Source: CAZEPJ01 sp964514105 (lineage in GTDB: Bacteria > Desulfobacterota > Desulfocorpusculales > Desulfocorpusculum). From it: 64,000 nt of DNA. The position numbers and the translations under genes were made by a program. Positions 57,961 to 64,000 of this stretch are shown here, one piece after another (position 1 is the first letter of the stretch; every line of letters starts with the position of its first letter). Where the stretch lies: positions 62,001 to 126,000 of the forward strand of contig CAZEPJ010000003.1 in assembly GCA_964514105.1 (NCBI GenBank), given 5' to 3'. The notes beneath the pieces were generated by a model that saw only the letters and a program-made list of their open reading frames with translations, searched no databases and had not been told where the DNA came from.

Positions 57961-59880
57961 TCATTGAACGCTGTTGACCAGGATGGAGGTGCGGATGACG
58001 CCCTGCCTTCCGTCCCGGTACGTGACCGACGCCTCCACGGCGATGGCGTCCAGGCCGCCGTACAGGGCGTCGATGAGATCCCTGTACCGCTCCTCCACGA
58101 AGGTGCGCCGGAGCTTCCGGGTCCGGGTAAGCTCGGCCTCATCGGCGTCGAACTCCTTGTGGAGGTTGACAAAGCGCAGCACCCTGGCGTATTCGGGCAG
58201 CGTCTTGTTGACGCGCAGGATCTCCTGCCGGACCAGCTCCACGACCTGGGGTTTCTGGGAGAGGTCCGCGAAGGTGGTGTAGGCGATGTGGTTGGACTCG
58301 GCGAACCGCCCCACGTTCTCCAGGTCGATGTTGACCAGGGCGGCCACGAAGTCCCGGGCCTCGCCGCCCACCACCAGCACGTCCTTGATGTACGGGCTGA
58401 AGCGCAGCCGGACCTCCGTGTACTGGGGGGAGAACTTGCGCCCTCCGGACAGGGGCTTGAGGTCCTCCATGCGGTCGATGACGATGAGGTGCCCCTCCTC
58501 GTCGATGTACCCGAAGTCCCCTGAGCAGTAGTAGCCGTCCTTGAACTTCTTGGCCGTGGCCTCGGGGTTCTTGTAGTACCCCGCATACATGAACCGGCTC
58601 TTGACCAGGATCTCTCCCTCGTCGGAGATCCTGACCTCGGTCCACGGCATGGGCCGGCCCGAGGTCTCGGGGCGCACTTCGCCGGGCCGGGGGATGGAGA
58701 CGACCCCCATCTCCGTGCTCCCGTAAAAGAGCTTGATCTCAATGCCCAAGGCCAGGAAGTAACGGATGATCTCCGGGCTCAGGGCCCCACCGGCCGAGTA
58801 GACCACCTTCACGCGCTTCAGTCCCAGGCGGTCCCTCAGGGCCCGAAAGGCCCCCTGGTACGCCAGCCACCCCATGAGCCGATGGCGGAGGCCCAACGGC
58901 TGCCGCCTGATCTTCCGGTCGGCAATCCCCAGTCCCGCCTCCAGGCATCGACGGTAGAGCCACCGCCGGATGGGGGTGGAGTCCAGGATGCGGGCTTGGA
59001 CCATGCTGTTGACGCTCTCCCAGAGCCGGGCGCCGTAAAACAGTACATTGGGGCCGATCTCCCGGATGTTCTCCTGCACGGTCTCGGGCTCCTCGGGAAA
59101 ATTCACCCGCAGCCCGGCGATGAGGCCCCCTGCGATCCCCAACCCCTGTTCGGTGGCCCAGGCTGGGGGGATAAAGGAGAGGTACTCCAGGCCCTCCCGG
59201 TCCCACTGGTCCACCTGCGCCCAGGCCCGAATCCCCTCCACCAGCCATCCCTGCCCCAGCATGGCGCCCTTGGGCAGTCCCGTGGTGCCCGAGGTGTAGC
59301 AAAGCACCGCGATCTCGTCCCCCCGTCCCTGGTCCACCAGGGCGTCGAAGCGCTCCGGGTGCTCCCTGTGTTCCCGCCTCCCCAGCTCCAGCAGTTCATC
59401 CATGGAGAGCAGATCCGGATCGTCGTACCCCCAGAGTCCCTTGGGGTCCCAGTAGATGACCTTGCGAAGGGCGGGGACCGACCTCTTGATCTCCAGGACC
59501 TTGTCGACCTGCTCCTGGTCGTGGGCCACCACGAAGCGGGCGTCGGCGTGCTCCACGTAGTACTGGACCTCCTTGGGCACGCAGTCGGTGAAGACCCCCA
59601 CGGCCACACCCCCGGCGCACTGGGCCGCCAGCTCGGCCCAGAACCACTCGGGCTTGTTCTCCCCGATGATCAGGACCTTGTCCCCCCGCTCGAGCCCCAG
59701 GCTCACCATGCCCAGGGTCAGGGCCCTGACCCGCTCGTGATAGTCGGCCCAGGTGTACCGCTTCCAGACCCCCCGGTCCTTGACCCGCATGGCCACCTCG
59801 CGGTGTCCCAGGCGTCGGGCCTTCTCCCTGAGGAGCTTGGGCAGGGTGTCCAAGGGGGCCCCCTGTGCCTCAACCCTCAC
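57961..59880 (-). CDS. Long AMP-forming acyl-CoA ligase encoded inside the Liv operon
   Basis: A 639-aa long-chain-type ligase: P-loop Tyr-Thr-Ser-Gly-Thr-Thr-Gly-Leu-Pro-Lys-Gly, Tyr-Gly-Ser-Thr-Glu-Met-Gly, Gly-Asp-Phe-Gly-Tyr-Ile-Asp and Asp-Arg-Met-Glu-Asp-Leu. The late Arg-Lys-Leu-Arg-Arg lies where the catalytic Lys is expected. Its place between livG and livH is known from aromatic and fatty acid uptake clusters, where import and CoA activation are linked. GTG 59880 overlaps the livG stop by 11 bases. Confidence 0.9.
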   Translation of the reverse strand: MRVEAQGAPLDTLPKLLREKARRLGHREVAMRVKDRGVWKRYTWADYHERVRALTLGMVSLGLERGDKVLIIGENKPEWFWAELAAQCAGGVAVGVFTDCVPKEVQYYVEHADARFVVAHDQEQVDKVLEIKRSVPALRKVIYWDPKGLWGYDDPDLLSMDELLELGRREHREHPERFDALVDQGRGDEIAVLCYTSGTTGLPKGAMLGQGWLVEGIRAWAQVDQWDREGLEYLSFIPPAWATEQGLGIAGGLIAGLRVNFPEEPETVQENIREIGPNVLFYGARLWESVNSMVQARILDSTPIRRWLYRRCLEAGLGIADRKIRRQPLGLRHRLMGWLAYQGAFRALRDRLGLKRVKVVYSAGGALSPEIIRYFLALGIEIKLFYGSTEMGVVSIPRPGEVRPETSGRPMPWTEVRISDEGEILVKSRFMYAGYYKNPEATAKKFKDGYYCSGDFGYIDEEGHLIVIDRMEDLKPLSGGRKFSPQYTEVRLRFSPYIKDVLVVGGEARDFVAALVNIDLENVGRFAESNHIAYTTFADLSQKPQVVELVRQEILRVNKTLPEYARVLRFVNLHKEFDADEAELTRTRKLRRTFVEERYRDLIDALYGGLDAIAVEASVTYRDGRQGVIRTSILVNSVQ

Positions 59881-60676
59881 CGGCCTCCTCCTCTCCCAAA
59901 TACGCCTGGATGACCCGGGGGTTCTGGACGATCTCCAGGGGCGGGCCCTCGGCGATCCTGTTTCCGAAGTCCAGGACCACGGCCCGGTCCGCCGTGTCCA
60001 GGATGACCTCCATGTCGTGCTCCACGATCATCATGGGGATACGGCGGCGCTCGAAGACGTCCAGGATGAAGCGGGCCATGTCCTCCTTTTCCTCCAGGTT
60101 CATCCCGGCCATGGGCTCGTCCAGGAGCAGCAGCGTGGGGTCCATGGCCAGGGCCCTGCCCAGCTCCACCCGCTTGCGGACCCCGTACGGCAGGGTCCCC
60201 ACGACCTTCTTGCGGACCGCCTCCAGCTCCAGGAAATCGATGATCTCCTCCACCACCTCCCGGTGGCGGATCTCCTCTCTGCGGGCCGGGCCGAAGAACA
60301 AGGCTCCCGCCAGGGCCCCCCGCCTCATGTGGATGTGGCGCGCCGCCAGGAGGTTCTCCAGCACATTGAGACCGGTGTAAAGCTCAATGTTCTGGAAGGT
60401 CCTGGAGATCCCCAGTTCCGCGATGCGGTGGGGCTTGAGTTGATGGATGGGCCGGCCCCGGAACTGTATGGACCCGCGCTGGGGCCGGTAGAAGCCGTTG
60501 ATGCAGTTGAGCAGGCTGGTCTTGCCCGCCCCGTTGGGTCCGATGATGGCCAGGATCTCATGGGCCCCCACGCGCAGGTGGAGGTTGGTGAGGGCCTGGA
60601 GTCCTCCGAAGGCCAGATGGAGGCCTGCGATCTCCAGCACCGGGTCGCCCGTGGCAGCCGCGTGTCGAGTCTCCAT
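59870..60676 (-). CDS. livG: LivG-type ABC transporter ATPase
   Basis: A 268-aa ATPase with Walker A Gly-Pro-Asn-Gly-Ala-Gly-Lys-Thr-Ser, the LivG-type Ile-Ser-Arg-Thr-Phe-Gln-Asn Q-loop and Walker B Leu-Leu-Leu-Leu-Asp-Glu-Pro-Met-Ala-Gly-Met. The usual LSGGQ signature reads Leu-Pro-Tyr-Gly-Val-Arg-Lys, common in LivG. GGAAGGAG precedes ATG 60676. It follows the first crotonase gene. Confidence 0.92.
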   Translation of the reverse strand: METRHAAATGDPVLEIAGLHLAFGGLQALTNLHLRVGAHEILAIIGPNGAGKTSLLNCINGFYRPQRGSIQFRGRPIHQLKPHRIAELGISRTFQNIELYTGLNVLENLLAARHIHMRRGALAGALFFGPARREEIRHREVVEEIIDFLELEAVRKKVVGTLPYGVRKRVELGRALAMDPTLLLLDEPMAGMNLEEKEDMARFILDVFERRRIPMMIVEHDMEVILDTADRAVVLDFGNRIAEGPPLEIVQNPRVIQAYLGEEEAGEG

Positions 60677-60740
60677 TGTCTCCTTCCGGCCGGGTGGTTC
60701 GCACTGCGGGGGCCGTTGCATCTGCACCGCATCACGCGTC

Positions 60741-61634
60741 TCAGGGCTCCGGCACACCATGGGGCCGCATGGCCGCCGGCCCCTGGCTGTAATCCCCGAA
60801 CGGGCCGTCGCGCTCTGCCACGGCAGCCCCCACGCCCCGTTCGAAGGCGGTCCGGACGAACTGTCTTCCCTCGGGGATGTTGCGCATGTATCCGTCCAGG
60901 ATGGGCCCCAGGGTCTGGGTGCTGTGGAGGCCCATGTTCTCGTAGGCCTGGTTGACGATGAGCTTCATGGCCATGAGCTGGGCCACGGGGTTCCGGGCCA
61001 TGCGCTCGGCCCAGTACCGGACCTCCTCGGCGAGCCTTTCCACTGGAACGGCCTTGTTGATGAGCCCCATCTCGGCGGCCTCTTTGCCGCTGAGCGAGTC
61101 CCCGGTGAGGGCCAGGAGCTTCACCCGGGTGAGTCCCAGGCGGTAGATCCACATGCCGCTCAGGTAGCATCCCCAGACACGGGAGTACGGCGTGCCGATC
61201 CTGGCGTCCTCCGAAGCGATGACCACGTCGCAGCAGAGCACCATGTCGGATCCCCCGCCCACGCACCAGCCGTGGACCTGGGCCACCACGGGTTTGGGGC
61301 TTCGCCACAGGCTCATGAACTTGGGGACGGGGGCCACAAAGGGGCTCGTGGTCATCATCAGGTCCCTTCCCGGGTCCCAGGGCTCGCTTCCCCCCACCCC
61401 GCCCCACTGGGCGAAGTGCTCCAGGTTGTCCGAGAAGTCAAACCCTGCGCAGAAGGCCTTCCCCGCCCCCTTGAGGACGATGACGTGCACCCCGGGGTCT
61501 GCGTTGGCCTGGATCACGGCCTGCTCGATCTCCTCTGGCATGGGGGGGCGAATGGTGTTGAACTTCTCGGGGCGGTTGAGGGTAATGGTAGCGATGCGGT
61601 CCGACGCGCTGTACAGGATGGTCTCGTACGACAT
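60741..61634 (-). CDS. Crotonase-superfamily protein with altered acid residues
   Basis: A 297-aa crotonase. The oxyanion loops are intact (Ala-Phe-Cys-Ala-Gly-Phe-Asp and His-Gly-Trp-Cys-Val-Gly-Gly-Gly-Ser-Asp), but the first hydratase Glu is Asp and the second position reads Gly-Thr-Pro-Tyr-Ser. Such forms are seen in crotonases that do something other than hydration, such as isomerisation or thioester hydrolysis. It is the first structural gene after the TetR regulator. Confidence 0.88.
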   Translation of the reverse strand: MSYETILYSASDRIATITLNRPEKFNTIRPPMPEEIEQAVIQANADPGVHVIVLKGAGKAFCAGFDFSDNLEHFAQWGGVGGSEPWDPGRDLMMTTSPFVAPVPKFMSLWRSPKPVVAQVHGWCVGGGSDMVLCCDVVIASEDARIGTPYSRVWGCYLSGMWIYRLGLTRVKLLALTGDSLSGKEAAEMGLINKAVPVERLAEEVRYWAERMARNPVAQLMAMKLIVNQAYENMGLHSTQTLGPILDGYMRNIPEGRQFVRTAFERGVGAAVAERDGPFGDYSQGPAAMRPHGVPEP

Positions 61635-61647
61635 GACGCCTCCTCCA

Positions 61648-62319
61648 TCAACGTTTCACGGCCACGGAGGAGATGACCAACTCCTCTGCCAGCCTGAGGG
61701 TGGGCCTCAAGAATCGCTTTCCCGGCTTCTCCCTCGACTTGATCTCCTCGATCTGGGCGATGCCCAGAAAAAGCCCCCAGAGCACATCCACCAGCCCATG
61801 GGGGTCAACCGGAGCCAGGAGCCCCCGCTCCACCGCCAAGGCCACGATCTCCCTGGCGGACCGGAAGTTCCTGGCGCCCCGGGCGTCGAGGACCCCTCGC
61901 ACCTCCAGGTGCAACTCCTTGACCAGGTCCAGGTACTGAAAGAGCTGCAGGATCCGGAAGGCGTCGGGCGCCGCCGCATACGCCCCATACAGGACCCTGA
62001 AGAGATCCCGGATCAGATCCCCGCCGGTGGCGTGCTTTCCGGCCAGGAGCTTGGCCTCGATGCGGTGGAGCCGCCTCCCCACGTCGTCCACCAGGGGAAG
62101 CATGAGGCTGAAGAACAGGTCGTCCTTGGTCCTGAAATACTGATAGATCGTCGGCTTGCTCAGGGCCGCCTCCAAGGCGATCTCATCCATGGTGGCCTTA
62201 CGGTACCCCTTGGAGAAGAAGACCTTCTTGGCGGCATCCTGGATCTCCTGGACGCGCCGGTCCCGCTCCCGTTGCTTGCGCGCCCGGATAACCCTCCGAT
62301 GATCCAGGGCGTTCTCCAC
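61648..62319 (-). CDS. TetR family transcriptional regulator
   Basis: A 223-aa regulator. The HTH lies at residues 25-70: Ile-Gln-Asp-Ala-Ala-Lys-Lys-Val-Phe-Phe-Ser-Lys-Gly-Tyr, then Thr-Met-Asp-Glu-Ile-Ala and Ser-Lys-Pro-Thr-Ile-Tyr-Gln-Tyr-Phe. The large C-terminal pocket would bind an effector, perhaps an acyl-CoA. It starts with GTG 62319 and leads the operon. An inverted repeat overlapping its own promoter suggests autorepression. Confidence 0.92.
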   Translation of the reverse strand: MENALDHRRVIRARKQRERDRRVQEIQDAAKKVFFSKGYRKATMDEIALEAALSKPTIYQYFRTKDDLFFSLMLPLVDDVGRRLHRIEAKLLAGKHATGGDLIRDLFRVLYGAYAAAPDAFRILQLFQYLDLVKELHLEVRGVLDARGARNFRSAREIVALAVERGLLAPVDPHGLVDVLWGLFLGIAQIEEIKSREKPGKRFLRPTLRLAEELVISSVAVKR

Positions 62320-62509
62320 TTGCGCAGCCTCTTACCGGCCGGCCCGGGGGAACGGGCCGGGTCCCGTCGCCCCGGAGGGGAGATGCCGCCGGGGGTCCTC
62401 GTCACCGGGGGAGCCCAGACGCCGACGCCGCGATCCTTTCCACCGGCAGGCCCAGGATGAGAGACAGAGCTGCCGCTTCCTTTCGCCCTGGATCGCGGGA
62501 CTTGACGGT

Positions 62510-62547
62510 GAGTAGGTTTCATACTCGCAGTCAACAACCCTTGTCAA
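62510..62547 (-). promoter_or_regulatory. Promoter and operator of the TetR-Liv-mutase operon
   Basis: On the - strand TTGACA (62547-62542) and TATGAA (62523-62518) are 18 bases apart. The inverted repeat GAGTA-N7-TACTC (62510-62526) covers the -10 box, which is where a TetR repressor would block RNA polymerase. It leaves a long leader of about 190 bases before the TetR gene, with no clear structure seen. Confidence 0.6.
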
Positions 62548-62739
62548 GAAAAAAGAAGCGGGGCCGTGGTGTCTCAGTTGCGGGGGGGGGGCGGAGGCAC
62601 GTTGCAACCGAACGGGGATTGTGGTACCGAATCCATTTCAGGAAGGGCTTCCTTCACACCACAAGCGGGCCTGCGGCCAGCCCCTTCACAACGGGCGTGC
62701 TGGGCCCGGCAATACGGCGACGCATGGAGGCAACGGCGC
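62548..62739. other. Intergenic stretch upstream of the EthD-like gene
   Basis: With the leader at 62320-62509 this makes about 420 bases without a gene. It holds a run of ten G (62582-62591) and a weak TTGCAA-N17-TACCGA pair (62602-62630) that might be a promoter for the + strand gene. Confidence 0.3.
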
Positions 62740-63051
62740 ATGTTCAAGGTGAGCGTCATGTATCCAAACGAGGACGGGGCGCGGTTCGACTTCGATTACT
62801 ACCGCACCAGGCACATGTCCCTGGCCATGGAGCACCTGGGGCCTTTCGGTCTCATCCGGACCGAGGTGAACCGGGGGCTGTCCGGCGGCGGCGGACAGCC
62901 CGCGCCGTACATCTGCATCGGCAACCTCTACTTCAACTCCGCGGAGGGCTACGAGCGGGGGATCGCCCAGGCGGGCGCCGTCCTCCGGGGGGACATCCCC
63001 AACTTCACCAATGTCACCCCCATCCGTCTCATCAGCGAGATCCTGGAATGA
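62740..63051 (+). CDS. EthD-like dimeric alpha-beta barrel protein
   Basis: A 103-aa protein matching the EthD family: Phe-Lys-Val-Ser-Val-Met-Tyr-Pro, then Phe-Asp-Phe-Asp-Tyr-Tyr-Arg-Thr-Arg-His-Met-Ser-Leu. The His in the Tyr-x5-His-Met stretch is typical. Such proteins assist in oxidative or ring-degrading pathways, but their chemistry is mostly unknown. GGAGG lies nine bases before ATG 62740. Confidence 0.85.
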   Translation: MFKVSVMYPNEDGARFDFDYYRTRHMSLAMEHLGPFGLIRTEVNRGLSGGGGQPAPYICIGNLYFNSAEGYERGIAQAGAVLRGDIPNFTNVTPIRLISEILE

Positions 63052-63117
63052 GCGCGTCGGACGCCTGGCCGGGGTTCCCGATCCCAGAGCGGCAGCCGTA
63101 GGGGCGCGCTCCTGCCC

Positions 63118-63870
63118 TCACGCCCGGCCCAGGAGGGTGAGGAATTCCCCCCAGTCCGACACCCGGGGCACCGCCCCGTCCGGGCTGGCCGCGTTGAGGT
63201 AGGACGCGTCGGCGATGTACCGCATGGCCCGGTCCTGGGTGTAGGTGAACCAGACGGGGCGGACCCCTGCGGCCCGGGCTCCGTGGATGTCGGGGCCGGG
63301 GTCGTCGCCCACGTACAGGGTCTCCTCGGGCCGGGCTTCCAGGGCCGCCGCCAGCCGGTGGAAGACCGAGGGGTGGGGCTTGCGGTATCCCAGTTCGCCG
63401 GAGATGAGAAGGGCATCGAACCACCCCGGAAGCTCCAGGTCGTTCAGGATCCGCCGCGCCGCCGGGCCGTGGGTGAAATTTGACAGGAGGCCCAGCCGGT
63501 AGTGGGGCCGCAGGGCGGCCAGCATCTCGCGGGTTCCCGGGATGAGCCGGCAGCTCTCTCGAAAGGCGGAGAAGTACGCGTCCACGGCCGAGGCGACGCG
63601 CGGATCCTCTGGCGGGACCTCGTGCCCCAGGCTCCCCAACGCCTCGCTGATCCAGAATCGGTTGTGGGTCTCCCGTCCGTCCTCCTGGGTGGCCTTGAGA
63701 AAGCGGATGGCCGCCTGCCGGTGCACCTCCCGGAACCGATCCCGATCCACGGGCAGCCCGCTGTCCCTCAAGCTCCCCGCCAGGCGATCGAAGGCCTCGC
63801 CCAGGGTGTCCGGCTCCACGGTGAGCAGGGTGTTGAACAGGTCGAATCCGATGGCCGAAATCCGCTCCAT
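63118..63870 (-). CDS. HAD-superfamily hydrolase
   Basis: A 250-aa HAD enzyme. The nucleophile is in Gly-Phe-Asp-Leu-Phe-Asn-Thr-Leu-Leu; the second Asp of the phosphatase motif is Phe, as in some dehalogenase-like members. Later motifs are Leu-Leu-Ser-Asn-Phe, Tyr-Arg-Lys-Pro-His-Pro and Val-Gly-Asp-Asp-Pro-Gly-Pro-Asp. Phosphatase or dehalogenase activity cannot be decided. It converges with the EthD-like gene. Confidence 0.9.
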   Translation of the reverse strand: MERISAIGFDLFNTLLTVEPDTLGEAFDRLAGSLRDSGLPVDRDRFREVHRQAAIRFLKATQEDGRETHNRFWISEALGSLGHEVPPEDPRVASAVDAYFSAFRESCRLIPGTREMLAALRPHYRLGLLSNFTHGPAARRILNDLELPGWFDALLISGELGYRKPHPSVFHRLAAALEARPEETLYVGDDPGPDIHGARAAGVRPVWFTYTQDRAMRYIADASYLNAASPDGAVPRVSDWGEFLTLLGRA

Positions 63871-63942
63871 CCGGTGGCTCCATCCCGCGGGAGAAGCAAC
63901 GGCGGCACCCCCCGGCTTCCACATCCCGCGCCGCTCGCCCCG

Positions 63943-64000
63943 TCAGCCGGGCCGGCCGTACGGCCTGCCATAGCTGTTCAAATGGACCTTCTCGTACTGG
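63943..64000 (-). CDS. C-terminal end of a gene running past the window
   Basis: From the right edge a - strand frame reads Gln-Tyr-Glu-Lys-Val-His-Leu-Asn-Ser-Tyr-Gly-Arg-Pro-Tyr-Gly-Arg-Pro-Gly and stops at 63943. It has the look of a real protein tail, but is too short to assign. Confidence 0.4.
   Translation of the reverse strand, partial: QYEKVHLNSYGRPYGRPG

Noticed and set aside
1..64000. CRISPR arrays, tRNA and rRNA genes, insertion sequences, prophage
   Set aside because: No regularly spaced repeats, cloverleaf sequences, transposase or phage proteins were found on reading either strand.

Overview
The window is GC-rich, densely coded DNA with long same-strand operons, many ATGA start/stop overlaps and frequent GTG/TTG starts. 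The mix of a C-P lyase operon, Mla lipid transport, a sigma-54-type promoter, TRAP and branched-chain (Liv) ABC importers, several acyl-CoA ligases, dehydrogenases and crotonases, a 2-hydroxyacyl-CoA dehydratase pair and a B12-dependent mutase suggests a metabolically versatile bacterium of the Desulfobacterota (old Deltaproteobacteria) or a similar high-GC lineage such as Rokubacteria/NC10. This placement is inferred from gene content only. No rRNA, tRNA, CRISPR, IS element or prophage gene was seen.

Layout. (1) 3-10324, + strand: phosphonate operon phnGHIJKLM-phnCDE, followed by a TIM-barrel protein and a hexapeptide-repeat transferase; phnF, phnN and phnP are not in the window. (2) 10437-13829, - strand: GH1 glycosidase, PHP phosphoesterase and a GT21-type membrane glycosyltransferase behind a good sigma-70 promoter. 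(3) 14087-19821: a 61-aa protein, a CheW-like protein, a frameshifted caspase-like gene, a small beta-grasp protein coupled to a secreted 5'-nucleotidase, a GNAT, an M28 peptidase and a membrane protein. (4) 20052-23718, + strand: Mla-type lipid transport operon (STAS-MlaE, MlaF, MlaD, lipoprotein). (5) 24017-29180, - strand: nitroreductase, nitrilase, PocR-domain protein, ThDP enzyme and zinc alcohol dehydrogenase. (6) 29355-31493, + strand: HEAT-repeat/zinc-finger protein, FmdB zinc ribbon and HD-domain protein. (7) 31542-33931, - strand: two 2-hydroxyacyl-CoA dehydratase-family subunits. (8) 34263-38936: sigma-54-type promoter and secreted papain-like protease, a membrane protein, an MFS transporter and a cytidylate-kinase-like/BON protein.

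(9) 39024-49562, - strand: acyl-CoA dehydrogenase, XRE-cupin regulator, TRAP transporter, beta-keto acid cleavage enzyme, two CoA ligases, a second acyl-CoA dehydrogenase and a MaoC hydratase. This reads as uptake, CoA activation, oxidation and cleavage of an unknown carboxylate. (10) 49894-62319, - strand: TetR regulator, crotonase, LivG, CoA ligase, LivH, LivM, binding protein, a small exported protein, LivF, a second crotonase, and both parts of a cobalamin-dependent mutase. The mutase lacks the residues that define methylmalonyl-CoA mutases, so this operon is the best candidate here for undescribed chemistry. (11) 62740-64000: an EthD-like protein, a HAD hydrolase and the tail of one more - strand gene.
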